Below, one piece after another: positions 12,201 to 23,225 of a DNA stretch of 64,000 bases. The stretch lies in contig NC_133481.1 in assembly GCF_025370935.1 (NCBI RefSeq), forward strand, positions 19,700,810 to 19,764,809, written 5' to 3'. A model generated the notes under the pieces. That model ran no database searches and was not told the origin of the DNA. It saw nothing but the letters and a program-made list of their open reading frames with translations. The position numbers and the translations under genes are program-made. Position 1 is the first letter of the stretch. The number at the start of each line of letters is the position of its first letter. Source of the stretch: Choristoneura fumiferana (taxonomy: Eukaryota > Arthropoda > Insecta > Lepidoptera > Tortricidae).

Positions 12201-12220
12201 CGGGACTTCTTGATCACGGC
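6077..12220 (-). CDS. Wnt5: Wnt5, 3' half (three exons), last exon frame-disrupted
   Basis: Secreted lipid-modified Wnt ligand; insect Wnt5 guides axons through Ryk/Derailed receptors (family knowledge). Exons on the minus strand: 12220-12118, 7205-7048, 6270-6077, all with AG/GT borders and matching phases. Exon one has the lipid-accepting serine motif CKCHGVSGSC followed by SLITCWQQL, diagnostic of arthropod Wnt5 rather than Wnt1, 6 or 10. Exon two has EIGDYLRDKYEGATEV across the junction and DLVYLEDSPNYCVRNES. Exon three has GYNTKKMTVKERC and CGCKFHWCC but needs four one-base insertions to read through. The N-terminal half (signal peptide, early cysteines) is not recognised anywhere upstream in the window. 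Confidence 0.9.
6694..6949. mobile_element. GC-rich hairpin MITE in Wnt5 intron
   Basis: Arms of about 50 bases (GCCCACTTAGCGTCTTTCG at the left, complement at the right ending CTAAGTGGGC) around a centre full of GACGCTG/CAGCGTC. Very CpG-rich, unlike the flanking AT-rich intron. No target-site duplication could be fixed. Confidence 0.8.
7048..7205 (-). CDS. Wnt5: Wnt5 penultimate exon
   Basis: Acceptor ATCCAG, donor GTGAGA, 158 nt in a clean frame. Encodes DYLRDKYEGATEVKV, then RGKLRLSDPRYRLPTAQD and LVYLEDSPNYCVRNESL. It was missed by simple ORF scanning because of its short length and internal start. Confidence 0.92.
7210..8075. other. Wnt5 intron, no gene
   Basis: Short direct repeats of GTCGAGTAAAGTCTAAAG at 7240-7285. 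7600-7760 matches 61290-61440 (GCGTGCCT, AAGCGAC...TTTCGAG), an interspersed repeat. Confidence 0.5.
8078..8275 (-). mobile_element. SINE-B, 3' part
   Basis: Reverse complement of the body of the full copy at 51551-51856: CATCCCAGCCTATATACGTC, CAGAACAAGAGGGCTTGGGC, GGTTTCCTCACGATGTTTTC. The tRNA-like head is missing. Confidence 0.8.
8290..9330. other. Wnt5 intron, nothing recognised
   Basis: AT-rich, no ORF or clear repeat. Confidence 0.5.
9450..9662 (+). mobile_element. LINE-like 3' end fragment
   Basis: Contains CCTCGTTGAGTTTCTTGTCG, CTTCTCAACAGAGG and the end AATAAAGATATTTTGATTCT. The reverse complement of the same fragment lies at 50750-50890. The AATAAA-like end suggests a retroelement; the clade is unknown. 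Confidence 0.65.
9745..9899. mobile_element. MITE family 2, copy 1 (TAA target duplication)
   Basis: 155 bp with ends CCCCTTATTCATAAA and TTTATGAATAAGGGG. Flanked by TAA at 9742-9744 and 9900-9902, as for PIF/Harbinger-type elements. Nearly identical to the copy at 12443-12596, so recently active. Confidence 0.88.
9903..11800. other. Wnt5 intron, nothing recognised
   Basis: AT-rich; no ORF, no clear repeat. Confidence 0.5.
11801..11920. mobile_element. Short hairpin MITE family 3
   Basis: 120 bp with inverted ends AGCCGAGTTTAGACTTGCAA and complement. The centre is GGTCAATCGAGCGCCGCG. A half copy with the same centre lies at 40420-40495. Close to the Wnt5 exon at 12118. Confidence 0.85.
12118..12220 (-). 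CDS. Wnt5: Wnt5 exon with palmitoleoylation site
   Basis: Acceptor TTTTCAG, donor GTGAGC. Encodes AVIKKSRVTCKCHGVSGSC and then SLITCWQQLATFREI. The serine in CHGVSGSC is the conserved Porcupine target. Ends in phase 1, completing a glycine with the next exon. Confidence 0.93.
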
Positions 12221-12442
12221 CTGAAAACAGCACATAGAATATAGGGTGCTAACAAATTAGGTAGAAGCCACCAGAGTTGAGGTCACGCACACAAGAACAT
12301 GTTATGTAATGACACCGGGATTGTGACATTCACTCATTTATTTCATTCATTCTCCTTTTATGCAATCAGTACTTCAAGTAGCTGTGTGTGTGTGTAATCA
12401 TTCATTTAAACTCTTGTGGCACTATCTATACTTTAAGACTTA

Positions 12443-12596
12443 CCCCCTTATTCATAAAACTTAACAAGCCTATGTTAACTAACAAATGCTTTGTCCCTTT
12501 CTAACAAATACAAATGTCGAAGTGACAGATAAGGACAAACGAATTTTAGCGGCATTTTAACTAAAATAGGTTTGATTGTCGTTTATGAATAAGGGG
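12443..12596. mobile_element. MITE family 2, copy 2 (TTA target duplication)
   Basis: 154 bp, same orientation and almost the same sequence as 9745-9899. TTA duplicated at 12440-12442 and 12597-12599. Confidence 0.88.
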
Positions 12597-12879
12597 TTAA
12601 AGTTTAAGTTAGCTTACATCTTTTTTTTTGAATAAGCCAAACTTTTATTATGTAGGTTATCGAAACTAAAATAACCATAAGTCAACTAAATACCTAACTT
12701 AAAAACTTATAATACTTACCTACAAAATTAAACCTAAAAAGGCCCCCGTGGCATCGTCGAATGGCGATGGCGATTCGTTGAGAGATAATAAATAGGATTT
12801 TTAAATCCTACTATGTATATTATATCTTTAATATACTACACACTACATATACTATATATACATAGATACATATATATAA

Positions 12880-13197
12880 TAATAATATTATAAATGTGAA
12901 AGTTTGTGAAGATATGTACAGCGCCATCTATTGATTGCAAATGAAGTTAACACGTCATTTTTAGAGCGAGGTAAGGTACGTCACCGTTACTTGGACAGCG
13001 CCCTCTATTCTTATTTAAACTTAAAATATTTTCCCACGGGAACGAATTACCGGGATACCAAGTATCTCATGTCTCAATGCAGCTCTTTGTCTATCTCTAC
13101 GCCAATTTTCATGTAAATCCGTTTAGCTGTTATTGCGTGATTGAGTAACAAACATCCAAACATCTTCACAAACTTTCGCATTTGTAATATTAGTAGG
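12880..13197. mobile_element. Element with ~33 bp terminal inverted repeats
   Basis: Left end AATATTATAAATGTGAAAGT plus TTGTGAAGAT; right end is the complement, ATCTTCACAAACTTTCGCAT then TTGTAATATTAGTAG. These ends match the TTATAATATTAGTAGGAT terminus that closes the repeats at 19330 and 62190, so this may be two such termini in inverted order. Confidence 0.7.
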
Positions 13198-13382
13198 AAA
13201 GTAGGATTTAATTATCGAATCTGAGACAATTTCTTTAAATAAATACGTGTCCAATCAATTATTTAACACGTTTACTTGTAAAGTCGACAAACAATATGCT
13301 AATGTACCTACCGTTACGTCAAAAATTAATCCGTATAAGTAGAAAATATCGTAAATACGAGTAATACAATACAATGTAGCGA

Positions 13383-13482
13383 NNNNNNNNNNNNNNNNNN
13401 NNNNNNNNNNNNNNNNNNNNNNNNNNNNNNNNNNNNNNNNNNNNNNNNNNNNNNNNNNNNNNNNNNNNNNNNNNNNNNNNNN
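13383..13482. other. Assembly gap, 100 N
   Basis: Exactly 100 ambiguous bases, the usual placeholder for a gap of unknown size. It lies 5' of the first Wnt5 exon seen, so missing Wnt5 exons could fall here. Confidence 0.99.
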
Positions 13483-13799
13483 TATAGGTAAATTCTGACA
13501 AAAACTTGCTTAGCACGTCTCCAAGAGATGTCTCTGCATTAAAATTGCGCCAGCATCGGGACTCAGAAGTTCGCCTCGAAGGAGGATTATGATAACGAAT
13601 TTTGTTCGTTAAAAGTTACGTTCACGTCTCGAGCTCTACAAACAAGCTTGAGAAAATAATAAAACTCGAGACTACGTAATAACTGACGGGAGTTTCTTTT
13701 GTTTAACTTTACCTGGACGTTATGAAGTGTAACGAAACTTATCCGTAGATGATCGTTAAATAAAACACAAGCACGTGAAAAAAGCGAAAAGAATTTACC

Positions 13800-13926
13800 T
13801 AACCAACATAAAGTTGGAAAGCCCCCGACATTGTCACTTCAAAGTTCAATATCTCAAAAACGGCAGAACCGATTTTGATAAAACATGTCTAAGAACCATC
13901 GCTAGAAAACCAGCTCTCAAATAAAA
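13800..13926 (+). repeat. Repeat family F, truncated
   Basis: AAAGCCCCCGACATTGTCAC ... ACCATCGCTAGAAAACC, broken off where family D begins at 13926. Longer copies lie at 60888-61142 and 63085-63245. Confidence 0.75.
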
Positions 13927-14345
13927 AAATCCGGCCAAGAGCGTGTCGGACACGCCCAAAATAGGGTTCCCTAGCCATTACGAAAAAAAAAATTAAGTAA
14001 TATTTTTCCAAGGATTTCGTATTTTATACGGAATCTTCCAAGTTTAGGTATATTTTATACCTAAGCCTGCTATTTACTCATAGACTACTAATAATTCTCA
14101 AGCAAACTTAGCCGTTATAGTTTTCCTTGAAAGTTTGATATATTTACTACCATCCTGAATTTTTCCAAATTTTTCCACCCACCGGTTTAGATTTTAGAGG
14201 GGGGGGGGCGCTCGATTTTAATGAAAATTTGCACTTTAAAGTTGAATATTTCGCAAACAAATCACTGGATCTGAAAATCCATTAGCAAACCCCTAATGGT
14301 TTTAAAAGACCTATCCAACGATACCGCACACTATAGGGTGCCTAA
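13926..14345 (+). repeat. Repeat family D
   Basis: Starts CCGGCCAAGAGCGTGTCGGA and ends near AACGATACCGCACACTATAG. Other copies: 32795-33020, 41279-41672 and, inverted, 38272-39118. Common lepidopteran-type interspersed repeat; class not assigned. Confidence 0.8.
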
Positions 14346-16320
14346 AAATTAAATGTATTGAAATTGACGAAGAATTTAATGTCTAATTTCAGTTGGTTAG
14401 ATAAATATGCACGCGAGTGTTTCCATACCATCTCACTGTATAACCTAACCTTGGTATCTGGGCCAAGTCTGGGCCATTCTCTTGAAAAGTTGTACCCAAA
14501 CTTTCTTCCTGGGATTTTGAAATTTTTATGTTATATCTACTCGGAATCAGGAGTACTATCGATTTTACTACGAATTTTCAACAAACTTTACCGTGAGACA
14601 GAGTGCAATAGAGGAGAATTAAAACCAAATTAAAAGCGTATTTATTGATATATAATTTGCTTGATGAAATAATTTAATTATGTAATAAACTTAGTGATGT
14701 ATGTAACTGATACCTGAACTGAAGCACCTATGCCTAAATATATGTAGTAGGGTGTAGTGGCAGTACGAATACCTAAATATTTACGAGTAAACCCAATATT
14801 AAAAATAAGGAGAGACAAACTGTTCTGCAGTTTGGCGTCATTTTTTGGTAAAATATAGTGTAATTGTTGAGATACATAAAATAAAATAAAAACTACTGAA
14901 GAAATAGGACTGTGGACGAAGTCGCCCTGAGCCTTTCGAATGATACAGAATCCAAATAATAGGTATTAAAATTAAAACGTCTAATAACATTTCCGCGCGT
15001 ATAATCTGAATCGTAGCTTCTTCATTAACACCCACGAGCACTTGCGAATTTCCAATATTCGTATCCCAATTTACATTTTAAGCTATTCAGGCTGTAATCC
15101 TAGCTGTTACATAACACATAATACCTATTTAGCAAGTTAGATAGTCGCGTGCGGCACGATATCACTGCTTACGAGCGATGTACCTTCAAGATTCATATCA
15201 ATGGAATTAGCTTTTTAATGGCTAAATACAAGTTTTATTAGCTGAAGTTTAATGACCGTATTACCACCGTAGGAGTGAATTAATGATGAATTTAACGTTG
15301 GAAAGGCTTGGTAGTGGCATTTTAAGGATTCCGTATCTAAAAAGGATAAAAATGAGACCCCTTTGAGATCACTTTGATGACTATCTATCTGTCCAACTAT
15401 TTAGACCCTTTTTCAGAAACGCGTAAAGGTATTAAGCAATACCAGAAATTAAAAACCAAATAATTATGTACTCAGGTCTGAAGCGGTGAAAAAACAAAGA
15501 GAACGCAATCAAAAGATAAAGGCATTAAATAATAGATTGTAGAAACGGCGAGGGTGGATAGATACGTCGAGGGGAAAATGGGTTTGATGCTCGAGTTTTA
15601 CACTGCTTTTCACTTCGATTGAAAGGAAATTAAATGGCAACAGCGGAAAAAATAATTGTTCACTTACTAAGTACCTTTTATTTTTCATGCATTGCTAATT
15701 TGCTATATAAGTATACATTTTTAGTTTTATTGATATATTTTGATTGATTTTTAGTTTTAAAATTAATTTTAAAAATATATAGAAACTTTTTTGTTTGTGG
15801 CTGGCACCTGATTATCTTGGTCTTAGACAAAGATTTTGCTTTATGCACTAGAGCACAATAAGTAATTTTATGTCGCCTAGATCCAGCATAAATACCAACT
15901 TTACAAGCATGCGAAGTGAAAAAGGTATTTGCATTCATAGAAATTGGTTATCCTAGAAACTTGGGTAAAGGCATCTCTTACAACATAACCAATAAGAAAA
16001 GTCAGAAAATCTTAATTTTTTATGTCTATCTGTACAAGTAATCATCTAAATTGCTCGAATTATTTTGAAAAAACGTCGCAACTGAAAGCGTGTACTTATC
16101 ACATACTTACACACTTTTTACAATGTCTTAGATCCAGATAAAGCAACTTTTTTCTTTAAACCAATGCTTTAAACAAACAGCGAGCGCCCCAAAATCTGTT
16201 TAAACTTCGGTAAAATGAAACAGAGCCAAACAATGTTAGGGAGAGCACTCAAACAGCCCCCATACGTCAACTCATAAAATGATAAGGCCCTATACTACAT
16301 ACATACATACACATACATAC
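14346..16320. other. No gene seen
   Basis: AT-rich; the open frames at 14358-14633 and 15678-15938 look like chance, with no domain or splice context. Confidence 0.45.
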
Positions 16321-16326
16321 ATAAAA

Positions 16327-16640
16327 TCACGCCTCTTTCCCAACGGGGTAGGCAGAGACTACATCCTTCCACTTGCTACGCTTCTGGCATACAACTCTCG
16401 CTTCCTCTACATTCATCAATCTTTTCATGCATGCACGTCGGTTTAGAGTACTCCTGACCCGACCTTTCTTCAGAACGTCCCCGATTTGATCGTGGTACGT
16501 TCGTCTAGGCCTTCCTCTCCCAACGTTCCCATTCACGCTCGTCTTATAGATCTGCTTAGTCAATCTGTTTTCATTCATTCTCTCAACATGCCCAAACCAT
16601 CCAAGCATCCCTATACTACGAAGTGGAAAATTCGATCTTC
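16327..16640 (-). mobile_element. RTE-type LINE, C-terminal coding relic
   Basis: Minus-strand translation includes WFGHVERMNENRLTKQIYK, GRGRPRRTYHDQIGDVLKKG and SAYPVGKEA, typical of the C-terminus of lepidopteran non-LTR retrotransposon polyproteins. Only the end is present, joined to a family 1 MITE at 16612. Confidence 0.8.
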
Positions 16641-16730
16641 GTATCTCGCGGTCCCGCTTACGCTCACTATTTAATACGAGAGTGAGAGGGACGGGTATGA
16701 ACATCGATTTTAGAATTTAGTAGTAGCTAA
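16612..16730. mobile_element. Palindromic MITE family 1, copy
   Basis: CTACTACGAAGTGGAAAATTCGATCTTCGT arm region, CTATTTAATACGAGAGTGAG centre and inverted arm to TTTAGTAGTAGC. Confidence 0.75.
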
Positions 16731-16977
16731 GTCGCAATTCGCCCGCGTAATCTTCAAAAGAAAAGTTCCCGATTCAATTATTTCCAAGTCTCAGAGCTAC
16801 TTCTAGAAATCTGATAGCAATAATAACTAAGTTTCTAACTTTTTTGTTTCTAAGTTTTCTAACTAAAGGGAAGTTTTTAGATAATGAGTAATGACGCTTA
16901 TAATTTAATTTTAGGCTCTACTGCCACGTTTTGGCAAGGTCTTTTTTTAAATATAATTACTACGCTTTGCACTCTTA

Positions 16978-17119
16978 GGGGCTGTTTCACCATCCATTGA
17001 TTAGTGTTAACTGGCGGTTAGGTGTGATGCCGTCTCTATTTGTTTTGTTCGAATAGACGGAGACGGCATCACATTTAGCCGTCGGTTAACGCTAATCAAT
17101 GGATGGTGAAACAGCCCCT
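16978..17119. mobile_element. MITE family 4, hairpin (TTA target duplication)
   Basis: GGGGCTGTTTCACCATCCAT arm, inverted complement at the right, flanked by TTA (16975-16977 and 17120-17122). Harbinger-like by target site. A damaged copy lies at 26541-26630. Confidence 0.85.
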
Positions 17120-17194
17120 TTAACTTGCTTCGGAATTTAATAAAAATTCCCGTCGTTGTATAAAAAGTCACGCTGAATTTCAAGTCTCTAATCC

Positions 17195-17310
17195 TCCCAG
17201 CATGTGGGCCTAGTGGAAGTCGTGATGACTTAGTGGTTTGACGTATTGTCTCTTTTTGGTGAAGAAAAACAGGAAACCTGCGCAAACCTGCGAAGCAAGT
17301 CAATGGTGTG
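17195..17310 (+). mobile_element. SINE-B, diverged middle part
   Basis: GACTTAGTGGTTTGACG ... GGAAACCTGCGCAAACCTGC GAAGCAAGTCAATGG, as in the full copy at 51551-51856. Confidence 0.65.
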
Positions 17311-17390
17311 TAAAAGACGAGAAGAGACGAGACGAGACGGGACGGGACGGGACGAGAAGGAAAGGAAAGGGAAGGGATGGAAAGAGAAGT
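17311..17390 (+). repeat. Purine-rich simple repeat
   Basis: Runs of GACGAGA, GACGGGAC and GGAAAGG with very few pyrimidines on the plus strand. Confidence 0.8.
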
Positions 17391-17899
17391 GTTTTGTGAC
17401 CCTTACCTACAAAATCATTGATGATCAAAGTGTAATGTGTAACGCGCAAAGGACGTGACGTGAAGTAATATCAAAAACATCATTTCGACTTGCTCTATTT
17501 CTTGCTTTATACTTTTTTATTCATTTATATAGTGAAAAGAATTACATTAAAAAAATAAAGCTAAATTATTCTGCGATAAGCTTAACTTTGTTTCCAAGTT
17601 TGTGTTCATTAAGAACAACGTAATTGACGGAATCTGCTATCGTAGCATTTAATTATTGAAGAGAAACAATCATCGATGTTTTATGTAAATCTATCTTGTC
17701 TTGGTCTCGCAAACGGAGTCGTACCCTGAGGGTACTAAGTTCCTAGTTTATGGTGAACTAGTTTGAGATAGAGCTAAGTTTAATTAAATACGAAGTTATG
17801 AACATTAATAAGGCTAGGATAAGTAATGCATTGTTAAGCAAAACGACAAATTTCAAGGATTATTCAAGCTTGTGGAGTGATATACTTTATATTCTACTA

Positions 17900-19345
17900 G
17901 CTCTTACCCGCGGCTTCGCACGCGTAAACTATCCGGTCTGGTAGTTCCAATTGAAATTTTCGGGATTTTACAAAATTCCCCTGGAAATTTCCAAAATTTA
18001 TATCGTGGTCTTCATTGAGGTTGTGTTGTGAATAACTGTACAAAATTCAAGGTTAAACCCAGAGCTGAAATTTCAAAAATTTTCCCTATCCAAATTCAAA
18101 TTCAAATAATTTATTCAGTAAATAGGCCGCAATGGGCACTGTACAATAAAAGAAAAAATTACAAAAAAATAATAATAATACAGAGATGTAAGGGGTCCCT
18201 TAGTTACAAACTATCCCGTGGGAATATCGGGATAAAAAGTAGCGTACTTATGTGTTATTCCAGATGTCCGGCTACCTACATACCAAATTTCATGCCTCTA
18301 AGCTCAGCGGTTATTATTTCAAGATTTTATCCCTATCCCGTGGGAATATCGGGGTAAAAAATAGCCTATGTGTTATTCCAGAGGTCCAGCTACCTACATA
18401 CCAAATTTCATAGCTCTAAGCCCAATGGTTGTTATTTCGAGATTTTATCCCTAGGTATCCTGTGGGAATATCGGGTAAAAAGTCGCTTATGTGTTATTCC
18501 AGACGTTCAGCTACCTACATACCAAATTTCATGACTCTAAGCTCAGTGGTTAATATTTCGAGATTTTATCCCTATTCCGATGGGAATATCGGGATAAAAA
18601 GTAGCCTATGTGATATTACAGAGCTCCAGCTACCTACATACTAAATTTATTGGCTCTAAGCCCAGCGGTTGTTATTTCAAGATTTTATCCCTAGGTATCC
18701 CGTGGGAATATCGGGTCAAAAGTCGCCTATGTGTTATTTCAGACGTCCAACTACCTACATACCAAATTTCATGACTCTAAGCCCAGCGGTTGGTTTTTCG
18801 CGATTTTATCCCTATCCCGTGGGAATATCGAGATAAAAAGTAGCCTATGTGTTATTCCAGAGGTCCAGCTACCTACATACCAATTTTCATGCCTCTAAGC
18901 TCAGCGGTTATTATTTCAAGATTTTATCCCTATCCCGTGGGAATATCGGGGAAAAAATAGCCTATGTGTTATTCCAGAGGTCCAGCTACCTACATACCAA
19001 ATTTCATAGCTCTAAGCCCAATGGTTGTTATTTCGAGATTTTATCCCTAGGTATCCTGTGGGAATATCGGGTAAAAAGTCGCTTATGTGTTATTTCAGAC
19101 GTTCAGCTACCTACATACCAAATTTCATGGCTCTAAGCCCAGCGGTTGTTATTTCAAGTTTTATCCCTATCCCGTGGGAATATCGGGATAAAAAGTATCC
19201 TATGTTTTAATCCAGGTTATAAACTAACTTTTCGCCAAATTTCATCCAAATCCGTCCAGCCGTTTCAGCGTGAAAAAGTAACAAACATACTCACTCACTC
19301 ACTCACTCACAAACTTTCACATTTATAATATTAGTAGGATTTGTT
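17900..19345 (+). repeat. Interspersed repeat with nine-unit ~120 bp internal minisatellite
   Basis: Starts with ACCCGCGGCTTCGCACGCGT and ends with the common terminus ACTTTCACATTTATAATATT AGTAGGAT. Inside, a unit containing GTGGGAATATCGGG recurs at 18219, 18340, 18462, 18580, 18702, 18819, 18937, 19058 and 19174 (spacing 116-122). A single-unit relative is at 61970-62190. Units alternate between two sub-types (CCCTATCCCGTGGG and CCCTAGGTATCCTGTGGG), pointing to amplification of a two-unit block. Confidence 0.9.
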
Positions 19346-19349
19346 CTAA

Positions 19350-20430
19350 AATGAGTCAAATGACAGATGCCAAACTGACGTAACTAGAGTCCCTCCTACC
19401 GTTACGCAAACTATCGATACTTTTGCATGTACTTAGTGCTAAAAGTGGAAATAGCATTATTTGTTGGTTTAAACGTTACGCTGTCGAACTGAAAGTCTTA
19501 TTTGAGTTTTAAAATATAATTTATTCAACACTTGGAGTGTCACTTTCCGACTCTGACGAACAATATTGCTAATTAATAATACGTTCGTTTATTTTACCGC
19601 TTTTAATTTTACCGATAACCCTCACCACTAGCATTTGCGGCCTATTGGAACAACATTGTAACTATTGTAAGGGCGTTCATTAAAGAAAGTAAGTTAATAT
19701 AACACAGTGCCTACGCAGTAAATTAACAATTTGTCAGCAAATTTGAGTTCAAATATTCGAATAATCAGCAGTTTAATGTGATTTCATTTTTTCAAGCATT
19801 GTATCTATGTTGGAAAAAATTAAAAATTAGTTACCGCCTCACAAAGTTACATAATCATCATGTGTCATTTGAATCATCTTAGAACAAATAGAACATAAAC
19901 CACGATGGTAGAACAGTCTTATAATTAACAATTTGTTTAAACGCAAACAAAGAATTACAGCTTAATTAGCTTACAGCGTATACCAAACATTCAGTATACG
20001 TCATAAGAAAAAACATTGTCAGATTGAAGGAAATCACTCTAACAAACGAGAGGCCTACGAAAGTTTCGAATAAAAATAACAATAACCTCGCCAGTAAAGT
20101 AATCTACACGAGATCTTTGTTTGTTTGTACACCGTTACCTCTGGCCTTTATGAAGTTTTTACATAACGCTACCCCGATATCTAAAATTGGCAAAGTTAGG
20201 GGCCATCTTGCAAACTATCGGAATCCCAGTTATTTCATTAGCATTTTCACTTTGGAAGCTTTAGGAGTTACTGTGGAACAATGGCTTAGCCTTGCAAAGT
20301 TTAGGATCAAAATTTTGGTTGGCTGGCGAAAACAATATCATAAAGAACACAGCGTCTGGACTGGCTTTCACTGCACGAGGAATAAAAGGAATGCGTTTCA
20401 AAGATATCTCGCAAACGGATATATCGAAAA
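19350..20430. other. No gene supported
   Basis: A 142-codon open frame at 20024-20452 runs into a LINE 3' end and has no recognisable domain; the rest is AT-rich. Confidence 0.45.
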
Positions 20431-20435
20431 TTGTC

Positions 20436-20600
20436 TCCAGACAGGTAGATAAGCAGGCCTCCCACCAGGTGGACTGACGGCATCGTGAGAGTTGCGGTAA
20501 ACTGGTAGATGCAAGTGGCGAGATGTTGTTCATTCTGGGCGTTCTAAGGGGGAGGCCTTTGTTCAGCAGTGGACGTTTTCCGGCTGATGATGATGAGGTA
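20436..20600 (+). mobile_element. RTE LINE 3' end with TGA repeats
   Basis: AGGCCTCCCACCAGGTGGAC, GAGAGTTGCGG, GGGGGAGGCCTTTGTTCAGC then CTGATGATGATGA. Short TGA repeats at the tail are characteristic of RTE-clade elements. Other copies: 29145-29580, 47090-47160 and 47735-47893. Confidence 0.8.
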
Positions 20601-21279
20601 GACGACAACAAAAATCAACCACATTTTAGCTACATGTAAAGGAGGCTTTAAAATTTAAATCGTAATTCACAGTAGTGTCTGAGAGTCCTTTAGCCACGAA
20701 CTCCCTGAATCAGCGTTTTCAAGCGATTCCAGAAATCAATTTAGAAAGCAAACATTGACTATACCACTTACGAAATCCTTGTATTCATTTTGCACGGATC
20801 TCAATCTAATTCCTTGAGATATAGCGTCGAATTCGTCGTCTAGAATCAGTGATTGGGCTAATATTTGTTAGAAGATTCAATACTGTCCCTTGAAAACGTT
20901 GGATTGGCAATTTTGTATCCCTCATTATAGATTATAGACTAGTTACAAGTAGATTACGGCCAGCCCAAAATAAATATTACTTTTAGCAATACTAAGATGG
21001 AGATGGTGAAAGATCAGTCTGTAATGTTAGTCGCGTCTTTTTGGTAAATTACACCCTATCGAATCGAAATATCTGATGCTTATTTAACTTAACTAACAAA
21101 ACCACGTTGATAAAAATACGCAATAAATATTTAAACCCTCTGTAGATTGCATCTAAAATCTTGTGTATTGTGTATTAAAAGGATATCGTAATTGTCACTT
21201 TTTAAGGTTTGCACTAATCGGTCCGCATTTCCGTTTTGCGCTGGCAAAGTCGGCGTCGATGTTGCTCTTTGTCCTATCT

Positions 21280-21530
21280 AGCATACAAGGTACTGTCGGG
21301 AGTCACTGGGGTGTTTCGTATCGACACACCCAGCACAGAAACGCGAGTCCTGCTTCGCCCGTGCAACCGGTAGGGGCCGGGTCGTAGCTCGATGCCCCAC
21401 TTTCACCCGGGTCGCTGCAACAAGTGAGTTCTGAGCGTGCACCCTTATGCGCCCTCCCAGTGATGAAGGGTTAAGCTGGCCCAATGGTCATTATGCCACA
21501 TTCGAGAAATAAACAATATTTTTTAAATTT
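21280..21530. other. GC-rich island of unknown origin
   Basis: Distinctly more GC-rich than its surroundings, both strands open for 60-70 codons, ending in GAGAAATAAACAATA. Possibly a retroelement 3' end; not recognised. Confidence 0.35.
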
Positions 21531-22690
21531 TTGCTGCTCCAAACTAAAGATCGGGACACAGCATCGTCGGAACTGGGATACGCTTAGGCCGGCTAGTTAA
21601 TATGAGAAAAAAACAGCTGATTTCTAATATTTCAGAACGGATTACTAATGTACCAAAGTTACATCCCAAACTATTTATCCCAAATTACAATTTGGCAAAA
21701 ATCATTAGTCAAAACCACTTTTCGTATTTTTACAGTTAGCATATATTTTTCAAAAAGTATATGTTTAACAAATACTTATTCGATCTAACTAGTATCATAT
21801 TTTATTTTTAGTCAAAATTAATCGTTTGACATAACATACCTACTCTTCCCAAAATATTGCATGGCATATGGGATTTACATACTAAATGAGATTTCACTGC
21901 CAAGAAAGGTTTTTCGGGCTGTTAAAAAAAAACCTCCACTCCGCTACCGCTAGTCGTTCGTTAGTCTTCTAACCTAATCTATCCCAGTCACATCTGCCCC
22001 GACAAGTCTTGCTTGCTCGCTGATATAAGTTGAGTATGCGAAGTGATGAATTGAACACACATTTTTTTGGAACATCTATTAGCCAGAGGAAAACGTTTGC
22101 TTAGTAAACGTTTGTCTTAATTAAACTTGACAAAGTAAAACGATGTCAAATAACAATTTGACCAAATGAATAAAAAAAATGCGAAAAATATAAATGAGCT
22201 AAAGACTCGTTTGGGAAATAAAACTACTGCGATAAGTATTTCAGAAGGAAAATTTGGTGCAAAATATTTTGTTCAATCAAACGGCAGTGCACCATGAAAA
22301 GGTGTCACAGTATTGGTTCGAAAGTATGGTTAGGTAGACTGAATCTTGAAAAACCGATGCTTGAAAATGTGATTCAAGAAAGCTGAAATCAAAGTTGTCG
22401 ACATAAATGTAGAATGCAAGAGATTGCATGAAGAGCAATTTGTAGTATGTTAATGCAGCGCTCAGCTGAACGTCACGCGACAGTTCATTTGGACCATTCG
22501 TAGGCGTCCCAGCCTGGGATTCGGGTCAATGTTACATTTACTTACAGTATTTAATTTTAAACTATCAAGTGAGGTATCGTTGATTAGCGTATTCATTTCC
22601 GATAAAAAAAAATCTAGACCACATCGTTCCATTAGCTTTTAGTTTTTTATAGCTATTTATATTGTACGAGTACGGCAAGAGAGCTGTGCC
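21531..22690. other. No gene seen
   Basis: AT-rich, no ORF or clear repeat. Confidence 0.5.
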
Positions 22691-22694
22691 CTTA

Positions 22695-22867
22695 GTGTAA
22701 GTTTTCGGTTACAAAATACGTCTCGATCGCGTTCGCGTTAAAATCTCAATTTGTATGGAAACACGAACAGCGCCTCTAGCGGAACGTTTGCGATGTTCGT
22801 GTTTCCATACAAATTGAGATTTTACGCGAACGCGATCGAGACGTGTTTTGTAACCGAAAACTTACAC
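22695..22867. mobile_element. MITE family 5, 74 bp arms (TA target duplication)
   Basis: GTGTAAGTTTTCGGTTACAA arm and near-perfect inverted arm separated by about 25 bases; TA at 22693-22694 and 22868-22869, as for Tc1/mariner-type insertion. The arms match at nearly every position, so the insertion is recent. Confidence 0.9.
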
Positions 22868-23010
22868 TATGGGTACTGGTCTCTAAGCGGTCAATATACA
22901 GAGTGTACCGTAACAAAAGATTTTCAGTAAATATTGTGCCATATAAATGATGCAGTACCATTGATTTGGAATTATTAGAAGCAACTAATAAAAAAAAATA
23001 TGTAAACGTA

Positions 23011-23225
23011 CCGTAAAACGAGGCTACTTTGCGCCCCACTTCAGTTCTGTATTTTGTTTAAATGTCTTGCAGGTCGATGTCCCGGTACCCGATACATTCC
23101 CCAATAAATTGATCTACTTTACATAAATACATATATGAAAATACTACAGCATAATAATTTTTAAAATAAAGCAAAGATTACGAAATTTGGAGCAAACATC
23201 GGTGCAAAGTAGCCTCGTTTTAGGG
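23011..23225. mobile_element. MITE family 6 (TA target duplication)
   Basis: Ends CCGTAAAACGAGGCTACTTT and complement AAAGTAGCCTCGTTTTAGGG; TA at 23009-23010 and 23226-23227. The interior is unrelated AT-rich DNA. Confidence 0.85.

Noticed and set aside
14358..14633. 91-residue ORF next to family D
   Set aside because: No domain, no splice support and no codon signal; treated as chance.
18200..19210. CRISPR-like array of regular repeats
   Set aside because: Units are ~120 bp long and similar along their whole length, with no unique spacers, and the genome is eukaryotic; this is a minisatellite.
20024..20452. 142-residue protein
   Set aside because: No recognisable domain, AT-driven composition, and its end overlaps a LINE 3' end.
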